From assembly GCA_964538675.1 (NCBI GenBank), contig CAZIGM010000001.1, forward strand, positions 28,904 through 92,903: a stretch of DNA of 64,000 nucleotides, read 5' to 3'. Position numbers and translations under genes: made by a program. Positions 1-9,943 of the stretch are shown here, in pieces; position 1 is the stretch's first letter, and every line of letters starts with the position of its first letter. This DNA is from CAZIGM01 sp964538675. GTDB lineage: Bacteria > Bacillota > Bacilli > Tepidibacillales > Tepidibacillaceae. The notes beneath the pieces were generated by a model, which did not search any database, was not told the DNA's origin, and worked only from the letters and a program-made list of their open reading frames with translations.

Positions 1-1
1 A

Positions 2-1303
2 TTAAGATATCTGTAAAGGATGCAATTCCTCTATTTGTTTTTCTTCTTCTTTATATCTTTCAATATCTGCACCCAATTTTTTTAATTTACCTACCAAATC
101 TACATATCCACGATCAATGTGATGTAATCCTGTAACTTCAGTTTCACCCTCAGCAACAAGTCCACCTATTACCAATGCAGATCCCGCTCTTAAATCTGTT
201 GCATGAACTTTTGCACCTTTAAGTTTGCAATTGCCCTCGACGACAGCAGTTCTTCCTTGAATCTTTATATGTGCGTTCATACGTTTGAATTCTTCTACAT
301 GCATATATCTGTTTTCAAATACTGTTTCTGTAATTATACTTGTTCCATTTGCAATTAATAGCAAGGCCATCATCTGTGATTGCATATCGGTTGGAAAACC
401 AGGATGTGGAAGTGTTTTTAAATCAACACCTTTCAATGCTTTATAAGCTTTTACTCTTAGTCCTGTTTCTTCCTCACTAATCTCTACACCCATCTCTTCT
501 AGTTTCGCAATAACAGGCTTTAAATGATCGATAATTGCATTCTCAATAATTACATTTCCACCAGTAATAGCTGTTGCTACCATATATGTCCCAGCTTCTA
601 TTCTATCAGGTATTACTGTATGTTGAATTGAATATAGGCTCTCTACTCCTTCAATTCTTATTGTTCCAGTTCCTGCACCTCTTATTTTGGCTCCCATTCC
701 ATTAAGGAAGTTAGCAAGATCGACTATTTCTGGCTCTTGTGCTGCATTTTCTATAGTTGTTATTCCATTAGCTAATGTTGCTGCCATCATAATATTTTCA
801 GTTGCTCCAACACTGGCATAATCAAGATAAATTCTTGCGGAATTAAGTCTACCTTCAACTTTAGCATCAATATAGCCTTGACCTATATTAATTGTTGCAC
901 CCATAGCTTCAAAGCCCTTTAAATGTTGGTCAACTGGTCTACTTCCAATCGCACAACCACCAGGTAAAGCCACTCTAGCATGACCCTCTCTAGCAAGTAA
1001 AGGACCTATTACTAAGAAAGATGCTCTCATTTTGCGAACCAAATCATACGGAGCTTCAGTTCTTGTTATTTTTTCCGCAGATGTTCTTATGATACCATTT
1101 TCATAATTTACCTTTGCTCCGATAAAAGTTAATACCTCTATAATGGTATTTACATCATCAAGAGCTGGAATATCATATATTACTGTTTCCCCTTTTTGTC
1201 CTAAAAGTGATGCGGCAAGTATTGGTAGTACGGCATTCTTGGCCCCTTGTACTTTTACACTACCTGATAATTGCTTCCCACCGCGGATTAAAATCTTTTC
1301 CAA
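2..1303 (-). CDS. murA: UDP-N-acetylglucosamine 1-carboxyvinyltransferase (MurA, copy 1)
   Basis: Cytoplasmic enzyme that transfers enolpyruvate from PEP to UDP-GlcNAc, the first committed step of peptidoglycan synthesis. The 433-residue product is full length. It has the EPSP-synthase-like fold signature with K22-N23 (GAKN) and the catalytic cysteine C117 in the loop PGGCAIGSRP, the residue alkylated by fosfomycin, so it is predicted to be fosfomycin-sensitive. The start is TTG, preceded by a strong GGAGGG site. It follows ywmB with a 39-nt gap, the same order as ywmB-murAA in B. subtilis. A second murA lies at 44258-45511; paired MurA enzymes are usual in low-GC Gram-positives. Confidence 0.97.
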   Translation of the reverse strand: MEKILIRGGKQLSGSVKVQGAKNAVLPILAASLLGQKGETVIYDIPALDDVNTIIEVLTFIGAKVNYENGIIRTSAEKITRTEAPYDLVRKMRASFLVIGPLLAREGHARVALPGGCAIGSRPVDQHLKGFEAMGATINIGQGYIDAKVEGRLNSARIYLDYASVGATENIMMAATLANGITTIENAAQEPEIVDLANFLNGMGAKIRGAGTGTIRIEGVESLYSIQHTVIPDRIEAGTYMVATAITGGNVIIENAIIDHLKPVIAKLEEMGVEISEEETGLRVKAYKALKGVDLKTLPHPGFPTDMQSQMMALLLIANGTSIITETVFENRYMHVEEFKRMNAHIKIQGRTAVVEGNCKLKGAKVHATDLRAGSALVIGGLVAEGETEVTGLHHIDRGYVDLVGKLKKLGADIERYKEEEKQIEELHPLQIS

Positions 1304-1342
1304 CGTGCTTCCCTCCGCGCTATTATTTTTATACCTATCATA

Positions 1343-2068
1343 TTAATATTCAATGACGATTATAGGGGTTCCCATTGTCAATATGGTTTTTTGTTTAACA
1401 TTATCATAATGAGTAGCCACTTGAATATTCATCATTTTTTCACCAGTCATAATTGAATTGCTTATATCTGGTGTAAAAGCTGAAATACTTTTTAGCAATT
1501 CTGTATCTAATTTCTCTATTTCATCTGCCCTAATATTATGTAATATTTCGTCTATTAAGACAAGTTGATTTGCACTACTTAGTTTATCATTGATATTTCC
1601 CTGAATACAAGTGTTAATTTTTATGAATAATTGTATCTCCTGTAATTTTCTATCAAGTTGAGTGTAATATTTGTGCAAATCGTTAAGATTACTTGTCCCT
1701 ATTAATATGAAATTAATATATATTTTATTACTATAATTAATTATTTGTAATGTAACCTCTGTCCCATTCCCCCAATCACCTTTGCTTGTATACGTTTTTT
1801 TATTATCTAATACTAGTAGATTATTGCGAGTTGGCAAGTTAAAGATTGTTGCATATTTATTTCCAATATCTAGCATTGTTTTGTCGTCTTGATACGTACC
1901 AATGGAGGTATTAAAATTTAACCAATATGTTTCTATGACCGCTCCTGTTTTTTCAAAAGCATTTATAATTATATCAACGTCTTGTTTTTTTTCTTTTTCA
2001 ATTGAAAAACCAAGTATAAATATTAAAGAACATAGTATTAGAATTATGGCTTTATTAAAATTTTTCAT
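1343..2068 (-). CDS. ywmB: YwmB family protein (TATA-box-binding-like, DUF1779)
   Basis: Conserved protein of unknown biochemical role, typically encoded just upstream of murAA in Bacilli. An N-terminal hydrophobic segment (KAIILILCSLIFILGF) after a short basic start suggests a signal peptide or membrane anchor, followed by about 210 residues that would lie outside the cytoplasm. I chose the ATG at 2068: an in-frame TTG at 2095 lies upstream, but the Shine-Dalgarno GAGAGGAG sits between the two, so the longer form would translate its own ribosome site. Assignment rests on the overall sequence pattern and on synteny. Confidence 0.75.
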   Translation of the reverse strand: MKNFNKAIILILCSLIFILGFSIEKEKKQDVDIIINAFEKTGAVIETYWLNFNTSIGTYQDDKTMLDIGNKYATIFNLPTRNNLLVLDNKKTYTSKGDWGNGTEVTLQIINYSNKIYINFILIGTSNLNDLHKYYTQLDRKLQEIQLFIKINTCIQGNINDKLSSANQLVLIDEILHNIRADEIEKLDTELLKSISAFTPDISNSIMTGEKMMNIQVATHYDNVKQKTILTMGTPIIVIEY

Positions 2069-2166
2069 ATTAATTTTATTTCTCCTCTCAACCAATTCTT
2101 TCTTTTTTTGTTAGTAACCATTGTTTACAGAAATAAATTGAGTTATACATTTTTTAACTGGAGAAA

Positions 2167-2205
2167 TAAAAAAGGGGTTAACTTTTATAATTATTAGTTA
2201 ACCCC
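2167..2205 (-). terminator. Rho-independent terminator of the papain-type protease gene
   Basis: Inverted repeat with arms GGGGTTAACT and AGTTAACCCC around a 12-nt loop. On the minus strand a run of six T follows the hairpin. It lies about 40 nt after the stop codon of the large protease gene and separates it from ywmB. Confidence 0.85.
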
Positions 2206-2243
2206 TTCAGTCTGTCAGGTTTTTAACTTTCTCAACAACCTGA

Positions 2244-5200
2244 TTAATATTTGTTGTAAATTCTATATAAAGTAACTGCTGCCTCTCCTCTTGTTGTATT
2301 ACCTTTTGGATTAAGCATATTATTAAAACCTCGTATTATCCCTTCAGAAACCAAGGTCGCTACGCTAGTTTTTGCATAATCATATATTAATGATTTGTCT
2401 TTGTATTTATTTAATATTGATGTATTTCCCGTGTTATCCAATTTTTCTGCTATCTTTAATGCCCTTACCGTAAGGGTCATCATATCTTGTCTAGTTATCT
2501 TTTTATTAGGACCATAACTATTGTTGCCTTGACCATTAGTAATACTCAATTCTTTTGCAATTCCAATTGCTTCGTAATAATCTGCAGTTGGCAATACATC
2601 ATTAAAATTAGTATTAAAATCTGCTGTCAAGCTTAGAGTATTTATTAAATAGTGTAGATAATCAGCCCTAGTAATATATGATCTCGGAGAATATGTTGTT
2701 TCTGAAGTTCCAAATATTATTCCTTTGGAACCTAATACTCCTACTTCATATTTATACCAATCAGTCAATTTTATATCATTAAATATCTTATGTACATAAG
2801 CAACTGAATAATTGCTAAAGTGTGTTGTTGAAAATGTTACCAAACCTGTTTTGGGATCATATTTACCGCTTGGTACTTCAACTATTTTGCCAGATCCATC
2901 TATATACCAAACAACTATATGTTCTATGTCTTCTCCCCACTTAGGAGTATATGGTATTGATACAGTTACTGGAGTGTCAGGATTATTCCAGTTCTGTTGT
3001 TTTCCATCAACTGTTAGTGATAAGCTAATTAGTGGTCTATCTCCTATTCTTGATGCAACATTACTTAGTATTGTTGATGGATTTACTTGTCCCATGCTAA
3101 CACCTACTATAGAATCACTATTAATTTCTTGATTACTTAACATATCATTAGGTATTTTAATTGTTCCTTTATCAGTCGATATCTTTAGGTTTTTTTGTCC
3201 TTTTGTTTCTGTTTGGAAGTAGTCACCAGGCAGGTCAGCTGTAAAGGAAGTTGTACCATCAATTGATGGCATATTTATGTTTAATGAACCTCCCGAGCTA
3301 TTCTCTAAGGCTTTGGACAAGTCTTCCCAATTTATATTAACATTTGCATTTCCTTCTTTGTCAACTTCTACAGGTAATGATGTACCGTCCTCTAATGTTA
3401 CTTTTCCACCTACTTCACTCTCATTATTTGTGATTGGTGGTGGTGTATATGGCGGTGGTGTATATGGAGCTGGTGTACTATTCGTTACTGCTTGATTAGT
3501 TAAGTTTGCAACATAATTACTCGATATATCTTGTAATGAATTAGCACCAGCTGTGTAGCTTATTGTAACTGTTTGTCCATGTTGTACTGCTGTATCTAAT
3601 GTTAATGTTACTGTTGTTCCACTAACTGCAATATTCGTTACATTTATTACACTTCCATTATTAATTTCAAAATCATCTGTTGATGGTATTGATGTTTCAT
3701 CTAATGCTTCATCATATGTTAGTACTAATGTTCTAGCGTTCACGTTAGCGAAACTTAATGTTGGTGCTATGCTATCAACTATTGTTACTCCTTCCACTGG
3801 AGCAGATAAATTATTTGCAGGGTCTACAGCATATACTACATATGTTCCTAAATCTAATCCAATAGTTGGTATTGCTACAGCTACGTTCGCAGTGGCTGAA
3901 ACACTTACTCCTATTCCTGCTGCTACAGCATTATCTAGATCCGTTTTTGATGAGTAATTTGTTGCTGGAGCCTCAACAAAATAGATAGTTCCATCCTCAT
4001 TACTTGTTGCAGGCAGACTATCGGATTGTTCTACACTTGTTCCAACATTGCTTAATATTGGTGCTGTCGTGTCAGGCGTATTATTTATTACTGCTTGACT
4101 TGTTAAGTTTACTGCTTCATTAGCCGATGTATCTTGTATCGGATTTACACCCTTTGTATAGTTTATGGTTACTGTATCTCCATGTTCTACAGCTATACCT
4201 AAAGTTAATGTTATATCTGTTCCACTTATTGATACGTTTGTTACATTTACAACACTTCCGTTATTTACTGTATAATCTGTTGTTGCTGGTATTGATGTTT
4301 CATCTAAAGCTTCGCTATATTCCATTACTAATGTATTATCATTAACACTTGCACTACTTAAGGTTGGCAGTGTTAAGTCAAGTGTATTATTAACTACTGC
4401 TTGGTTTGTTAAGTTTACTGCTTCATTAGCCGATGTATCTTGTATCGGATTTACACCCTTTGTATAGCTCAAAGTTACCGTTTGTCCATGTTCTACAGCT
4501 GTACCTAAAGTTAAGGTCACATCTGTTCCGCTTATTGCTACGTTTGTTACATTTATTACACTTCCGTTATTGACTATATAGTCTGTTGTTGCTGGTATTG
4601 ATGTTTCATCTAATGCTTCATTATATTCTAATACTAAAGTGCCCATATTTACACTTGCACTATTTAGTACGGGCACTGCTATGTCTGGTGTATTATTTAC
4701 CACTGCTTGATCTGTTAAGTTCTCTGCTTCGTTAGCTACTAAATCCTGTACTGGATTTATATTCTGTGTGTAACTTAACGTTACTGTATCTCCATGTTCT
4801 ACTGCTGTACCTAAGGTTAATGTAACATCTGTTCCACTTATTGATACATTTGTTACATTTATAGCACTTCCGTTACTTACTTGAAAATCTGCTGTTGCTG
4901 GTACTGATGTTTCATCTAATGCTTCATTATATTCAAGTACTAATGTAGTATCGTTTATACTTGCACCATTTATTACTGGATTTGTTGTCTCTATATTAGT
5001 AAATGCCTTTAGGCATACGTCTTTATTGGTTTGGTTATACATGTAGCCGCCTGATATTATAAAATCGCCATCACTAACAGTATAACTTTTATTGGATGAT
5101 ACAAAATTTGATGAGTAATCCTCATAATACGCCTCAAAAGGAACTGGATAATTATATCCAGGTGTAGTCAGTTTAACTATAACAGCATAATCACTACTAC

Positions 5201-6485
5201 TTAATAGAATAGGCGTACTCAAGTCTATTGTATGATATCCTGACATTGGAATAGTCCCTGTTGCAACTGCAGTTCCTTTGTCGCCTAAATAATACCAACC
5301 AGGATCCATGTCAGGTATTGGTGTAGAATCTGTTATTACATAAATTTCATAGTTAGAATTTTTCGAATAAGTATAGAAGCTCACTGCCGCTAATTCTTCT
5401 GAAGCGGTTTGAGGTGTAAATAGATTTGCAAACCATGCTGTTGTACTATTATATCCAAGACTATTAACCCATCCCAACTCATCATAAGAATAAATATAGT
5501 CATAATTATCTGTACTTTCTCCATTCATAAAAACAAAGAAGTCTTGAAGGGATGTATCATAGTATGATATATAAAAATAACCAGCTTCTCCCCAATCAGT
5601 CCCCCAACTGTTCCGAGCTATAAAGGCACCGTTTCCTGCTGGTGTTGTATAGAAATTAGAACTAGCATAAGTATCATCCCAACCAACTATTACAATTCCA
5701 TGGTTAATAGTTGTCACTGTATGATTATATAATGAGGAAGATGAACTTTTATAGATATCTCCAATATCTCCTCCTGCTCCTACCATTCCACTCATATTAA
5801 TAGCAGCTGAAATTGCACCATAATTTACTAAAGCAGATTTAATATCATTATTGTCTGTAGAATCAAATCTATCTGGTATCATTAATACTTCTTGCACATG
5901 ATTTTCAGATGTCAGAGTGCCTCTATCTACTAGATTACTCGCTATAGCAGGATTAGGGTAAGGGTCATTTGTTTCACTTACTGGTCCTTCCCATGTTGCT
6001 AAATAAGCAGTTGCCATACGTCCATTTCCACCATCATTTGGACCCAAATCAAATCCGTGTTGTTGAATCATATTGCTTTCAGAAAAATCATAATCCATAG
6101 AGTTCTGTATTTTAAGATTAGTTTCTAGGGAACCAAATGTTGCAAAAGACCAACACGAGCCAATCTCCCCTTGGTTCTTTACTAGAGTTAACAGGCTATC
6201 ACTAAAATTGTCGTCTAAATTTGGATCCCTTAAATCAAATTTCTGATCAGCCATACTTCCCATTAAAACAGTATAAGTAGGTGCATTTTTTGTTATCTTA
6301 ATTGTACTTGGAACATATCCTGTTGATGTTAAACCGGTTTCTCCTAAAGATTGTAGATTAATAGGTGCATATGTAAATTCTGATCTTTTATAATCTTCTT
6401 CTACTGCAGTAACATTAAATACTGGTACTGCAAGAGATAATAAAAAAAGTGATAATAAAATAGTTGATATTTTTTTCCAATACAT
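2244..6485 (-). CDS. Secreted papain-family (C1A) protease with SWM-type repeats and C-terminal SLH domains
   Basis: A 1413-residue surface protein. Residues 1-28 form a signal peptide. The peptidase C1A domain (about 60-310) has all catalytic elements: C111 in GSCWSFA, H262 in INHGIVIVGW and N292 in ARNSWG. A beta-rich region (about 320-495) follows. Residues 501-1002 hold three tandem repeats of about 100 residues (EYNEALDETSIPAT... core, resembling SWM/SwmB repeats), an Ig-like module and a fourth diverged repeat. A proline-rich linker (YTPPPYTPPP) and a further beta domain precede three SLH motifs (about 1233-1413), which should anchor it to the secondary cell-wall polymer or S-layer. The start is ATG with AAAGGGG upstream. 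Substrate is unknown; an extracellular nutritional or wall-maturation role is inference. Confidence 0.93.
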   Translation of the reverse strand: MYWKKISTILLSLFLLSLAVPVFNVTAVEEDYKRSEFTYAPINLQSLGETGLTSTGYVPSTIKITKNAPTYTVLMGSMADQKFDLRDPNLDDNFSDSLLTLVKNQGEIGSCWSFATFGSLETNLKIQNSMDYDFSESNMIQQHGFDLGPNDGGNGRMATAYLATWEGPVSETNDPYPNPAIASNLVDRGTLTSENHVQEVLMIPDRFDSTDNNDIKSALVNYGAISAAINMSGMVGAGGDIGDIYKSSSSSLYNHTVTTINHGIVIVGWDDTYASSNFYTTPAGNGAFIARNSWGTDWGEAGYFYISYYDTSLQDFFVFMNGESTDNYDYIYSYDELGWVNSLGYNSTTAWFANLFTPQTASEELAAVSFYTYSKNSNYEIYVITDSTPIPDMDPGWYYLGDKGTAVATGTIPMSGYHTIDLSTPILLSSSDYAVIVKLTTPGYNYPVPFEAYYEDYSSNFVSSNKSYTVSDGDFIISGGYMYNQTNKDVCLKAFTNIETTNPVINGASINDTTLVLEYNEALDETSVPATADFQVSNGSAINVTNVSISGTDVTLTLGTAVEHGDTVTLSYTQNINPVQDLVANEAENLTDQAVVNNTPDIAVPVLNSASVNMGTLVLEYNEALDETSIPATTDYIVNNGSVINVTNVAISGTDVTLTLGTAVEHGQTVTLSYTKGVNPIQDTSANEAVNLTNQAVVNNTLDLTLPTLSSASVNDNTLVMEYSEALDETSIPATTDYTVNNGSVVNVTNVSISGTDITLTLGIAVEHGDTVTINYTKGVNPIQDTSANEAVNLTSQAVINNTPDTTAPILSNVGTSVEQSDSLPATSNEDGTIYFVEAPATNYSSKTDLDNAVAAGIGVSVSATANVAVAIPTIGLDLGTYVVYAVDPANNLSAPVEGVTIVDSIAPTLSFANVNARTLVLTYDEALDETSIPSTDDFEINNGSVINVTNIAVSGTTVTLTLDTAVQHGQTVTISYTAGANSLQDISSNYVANLTNQAVTNSTPAPYTPPPYTPPPITNNESEVGGKVTLEDGTSLPVEVDKEGNANVNINWEDLSKALENSSGGSLNINMPSIDGTTSFTADLPGDYFQTETKGQKNLKISTDKGTIKIPNDMLSNQEINSDSIVGVSMGQVNPSTILSNVASRIGDRPLISLSLTVDGKQQNWNNPDTPVTVSIPYTPKWGEDIEHIVVWYIDGSGKIVEVPSGKYDPKTGLVTFSTTHFSNYSVAYVHKIFNDIKLTDWYKYEVGVLGSKGIIFGTSETTYSPRSYITRADYLHYLINTLSLTADFNTNFNDVLPTADYYEAIGIAKELSITNGQGNNSYGPNKKITRQDMMTLTVRALKIAEKLDNTGNTSILNKYKDKSLIYDYAKTSVATLVSEGIIRGFNNMLNPKGNTTRGEAAVTLYRIYNKY

Positions 6486-6681
6486 ATTTTATCCCCTTTA
6501 TTTCTGAATTGTCTAGTTTCTCCTATGCACTACTTTCAAGTTTATATTTTCGTTATTATTGCCTCACTTAAATCTATGAATCTATTATACTGATATGTAA
6601 TATTTAGCAATTACTAGTTTAATTTAACATATAATTTACATATATTCAATAGATTCTACAGTATATGTCATATTTAAAAAT

Positions 6682-6722
6682 ATAGAAGGTTTTAGACTCT
6701 TTTTTTGTCTAAAACCTTCTAT
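6682..6722. terminator. Strong hairpin, probable terminator after the ywzB-like gene
   Basis: A 14-bp stem (arms AGAAGGTTTTAGAC and its complement) with a short T/A-rich loop lies about 20 nt beyond the stop of the small membrane gene. T-rich sequence after the stem on the minus strand (ATATTTTT) is imperfect but compatible with termination. Confidence 0.65.
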
Positions 6723-6743
6723 ATTTTAAAACATTATCTTTAT

Positions 6744-6977
6744 TTAAAATAAATTTTTTATATTCATTGACCAGCCAAGATAATCTATTAGAAATTGAGC
6801 TAATTGATATCCAATAATAATTGAGAGAATGATTTGTAAAGCTTTTGCTTGTGGGCTTTTTGGATTATAGGTAAAAAGATCAAATCTAAATATTTGTAGT
6901 GCCCACCATGTTATTGCAATACAAGTAATTGATATAAGTATTCCTATTAATCCGGTATAGCCCAAATAAGATTCCAT
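6744..6977 (-). CDS. ywzB: YwzB-like small membrane protein (DUF1146)
   Basis: A 77-residue protein with two hydrophobic segments and the conserved core ITWWALQIFRFD plus C-terminal QFLIDYLGWS, matching the DUF1146/YwzB family. Function is unknown. The ATG at 6977 has GGAGGA at ideal spacing; a longer in-frame extension would overlap the preceding protease gene and lacks such a site. In B. subtilis ywzB sits between atpC and ywmB; here it holds the same relative place, but large protease genes flank it on both sides, so it acts as a synteny marker of the ancestral cluster. Confidence 0.8.
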   Translation of the reverse strand: MESYLGYTGLIGILISITCIAITWWALQIFRFDLFTYNPKSPQAKALQIILSIIIGYQLAQFLIDYLGWSMNIKNLF

Positions 6978-6999
6978 TATATTCCTCCAAAAAGAACAT

Positions 7000-9873
7000 T
7001 TACTCTTCACCGATATTAATAATTGTATTATAGAAAGTATATATTTCGTCAAAAATTAGTAAGAATTCAGCTCTTGAAATTGATGAATAAGGTACTATAT
7101 TAATCTCTGATGCTATTTCTCTAATATAATTACTATCCAACTCATTAAAAGAATTTTTTAAAATAACTATTAACTCTTCTTGACTTATTATTTCATTTGG
7201 TCTAAATGTGTTATCTTCAAAACCAGACATTATCCCTGCCTGACTAACTTTTAATATAGGTAAGTATATTTCTTCATCTTCTACTACATCAGTAAAGAGA
7301 ATTTCAGATATTTCTTCTAGCTGAAGAATATTACTTATAAATGTAGCAACTTCACCTCTATTGATTGCTTGATCAGGTTTGAAAGTATAATCATCATAAC
7401 CATTTACTAGACCATTATCATAATATTCTAAAATTATCTCACGTGCATAATGATCTTGTATATCTATAAAATCTCCAACAAATTCAATCTTAGTAAAATA
7501 ATAATTATACTTTGTTTTAGATTCATTCGAGTCTAATCTTAAATAATACGTTCCTTCATCAAAAACTTGGATCTGTTCCCAATTTGTTACTTCTTCAGAT
7601 AGAACTACTTCAAAATTATTATTATACAAAGTTATATTCATATTTTTATCGGAAGTAAAATTAAATTTTGTATATGATTGATTATTTATATCAAATTTAT
7701 ACCAATCATAGTCATTTTTATCATATATTACTCCATCGATTGAATGATTAGTCAACTGAAGTTCTGTTGCTTGAGTAGAAAAATTATTCGGCTCATACGA
7801 ATCTCTATCAGATGATTTAAAAACTAACTGTAGTTGGTACTCATCTTCTATAATGTTGTTATTATAATCTGTAACTCTTATCAAATACTCCCCAGCGGAT
7901 ACATTAATATAACCAAATTCAGCTTTACCAGAGCTGTTATAGTCAATTTCTGATCCAATTCCACCCACAGGTTGCATCCATATTACTGGATCTATACGCT
8001 TTGTATCGACTTTTACCTCTGCAGATAATGTGCCATTTTTGGGGACATAGATTTTAAACCAATCCTCATCATAATTTTTATCAAAAGTGCCTGTTATTAG
8101 ATTACTTATGTTATTTATTTGATATGCATTCCACGGCTTGTCGTTAGGTTCATAAAGATCTTTATATATAACATATTTGTTACTTATTGTATAGTTAATT
8201 GGTTTTAGCTCTGAATCTATTTGTTCATTTACAAAACTAATTTTGATATAATATTTCCCTTTTGGAAGATCCATGTTAATTTTTTTCTTGCTTCTTATCT
8301 GATACGTAGCATAAGGGATAATATCTTCTTCTATATCCTCTTCTATATTTGCTTCATTGTTATAATTTTGCTCATTATATTCTGCTTGTTCATCCATTTC
8401 AGGATAATCAATAATTTTATTTAATAAATCCAGTAACAAATCCATATCTTCTTGATTTGTTTCTGCAATAATTTGTTCATTAGTATAAAACTCTAAATTA
8501 ATTCCATAATCGAGATATTTTTCTAATGATATATCAATATTTAAATTACCATCATAAGGTAAATCCAACCAATACCAATCAACATCGGAGTAAGTTTGCA
8601 ATTGTGCATTAAAAATATCCTCTAATGGAAACGAATGTGCCCAACTACTAGTTTGATTTAATTCATAGCCATCTACTAATTTATCTAAATCCATAGCTAA
8701 AGCTTTTTCAAAATTTATTCTTCCATAGCCTGTTCTTATATCCCAGCCAGGTTCTCCCACGTCATCAGCAGAGAACTTAATAATATCTGCTATCTCCTTA
8801 GGAGTTAAATCTGGATATTTTTGATACAAAAGTACTGCTAACCCAGCCACTTGTGGCGCTGCCATAGATGTCCCTGAATTAGCAACATACCCTCCACCAA
8901 GATTTGTAGTAAATATTCCTTCTCCTGAAGCAACAACATCTATTTGTTGACCGTAATTTGAATAATCAACATAATTATCCTTACTATCTACTGCACCTAC
9001 TGATAATACATTTGGTAAAGCTGAAGGATAATCTAATTCAGATCCTTTATTACCTGTAGCTGCAATTACTAAAACCCCATTTTCTTCAGCATAATCAACA
9101 GCCTCTGTCATAAAAGGAGTATAAATTGCTTCTCCTGAGCAAAGAAGTATAATATCTGCTCCATTATCGACGGCATACCTAATACCCTGACCAACATAGA
9201 AGGAATCACTTTTACCATTTTGGTCTAATACCTTAACGGGCATTATTTTTGTATTGCGAGCAATTCCACTAATACCCAGAGAATTATTACTTACTGCTGC
9301 AACTATACCCGTTACATTGGTTCCATGACCATTATCATCTATAGGCAATATGTTTTTGTTTAATATATTAACTCCGTTTATTAAATTACCTTGTAAGTCA
9401 GGATGATTTATATCAACACCAGTATCCAAAACAGCAATAATAATTTCTTTAGTATAATCTTCTTCCCAGCCTTTTTCAGCTTTAATCTGTTGTAAATAAT
9501 ATTGCTCATCATAATATCTATCGTTTGGAATTTCAGATATATTATATGCAATATTTGGCTGAATATATTCGATTTCTGGATTATCCTTCCATTGATTTAT
9601 CCACTCGTTAACATTTATTGAATCATTTAATTTAACTCTCATTATTCCTTGTGTTGGTAACCAATCTAAGATGCTTACTTGATCTAAGATGTCTGAGTGA
9701 TATTGATCCTTCCACTTAATTATCCACTCATTTTTTTTATTGTTTTCAATGTCTGCTGTAGATTCATAATTTATTTGATCAACATCTTGTTTATTTACAA
9801 TAGTTAAAGGTAGACATAACAAAAACAATATACTTACAATAATGAATGAATTTATTAATTTTCGTTTTTTCAA
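7000..9873 (-). CDS. Secreted subtilisin-family (S8) serine protease with PPC-like and SLH domains
   Basis: A 957-residue exported protease. An N-terminal signal peptide and a propeptide-like region (about 45-115) precede the S8 catalytic domain (about 140-390), with the triad D150 (VLDTGVD), H183 (NGHGTNVTG) and S336 (SGTSMAAP). The middle (about 410-800) contains repeated beta modules with YEPN(D/N) starts and DWYWL/DWFKI/DWYKF cores, typical of bacterial pre-peptidase C-terminal (PPC) domains. Two clear SLH motifs and a degenerate third (about 805-957) end the protein, implying cell-surface attachment. The start is TTG with GGAGTG upstream. It follows the S41 protease with a 70-nt gap. Confidence 0.93.
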   Translation of the reverse strand: MKKRKLINSFIIVSILFLLCLPLTIVNKQDVDQINYESTADIENNKKNEWIIKWKDQYHSDILDQVSILDWLPTQGIMRVKLNDSINVNEWINQWKDNPEIEYIQPNIAYNISEIPNDRYYDEQYYLQQIKAEKGWEEDYTKEIIIAVLDTGVDINHPDLQGNLINGVNILNKNILPIDDNGHGTNVTGIVAAVSNNSLGISGIARNTKIMPVKVLDQNGKSDSFYVGQGIRYAVDNGADIILLCSGEAIYTPFMTEAVDYAEENGVLVIAATGNKGSELDYPSALPNVLSVGAVDSKDNYVDYSNYGQQIDVVASGEGIFTTNLGGGYVANSGTSMAAPQVAGLAVLLYQKYPDLTPKEIADIIKFSADDVGEPGWDIRTGYGRINFEKALAMDLDKLVDGYELNQTSSWAHSFPLEDIFNAQLQTYSDVDWYWLDLPYDGNLNIDISLEKYLDYGINLEFYTNEQIIAETNQEDMDLLLDLLNKIIDYPEMDEQAEYNEQNYNNEANIEEDIEEDIIPYATYQIRSKKKINMDLPKGKYYIKISFVNEQIDSELKPINYTISNKYVIYKDLYEPNDKPWNAYQINNISNLITGTFDKNYDEDWFKIYVPKNGTLSAEVKVDTKRIDPVIWMQPVGGIGSEIDYNSSGKAEFGYINVSAGEYLIRVTDYNNNIIEDEYQLQLVFKSSDRDSYEPNNFSTQATELQLTNHSIDGVIYDKNDYDWYKFDINNQSYTKFNFTSDKNMNITLYNNNFEVVLSEEVTNWEQIQVFDEGTYYLRLDSNESKTKYNYYFTKIEFVGDFIDIQDHYAREIILEYYDNGLVNGYDDYTFKPDQAINRGEVATFISNILQLEEISEILFTDVVEDEEIYLPILKVSQAGIMSGFEDNTFRPNEIISQEELIVILKNSFNELDSNYIREIASEINIVPYSSISRAEFLLIFDEIYTFYNTIINIGEE

Positions 9874-9943
9874 TTTTGTTCACTCCACACAAGCTTTATT
9901 AATTAGTAAACTAAAAAAACATATATAAGATTATCATATCATA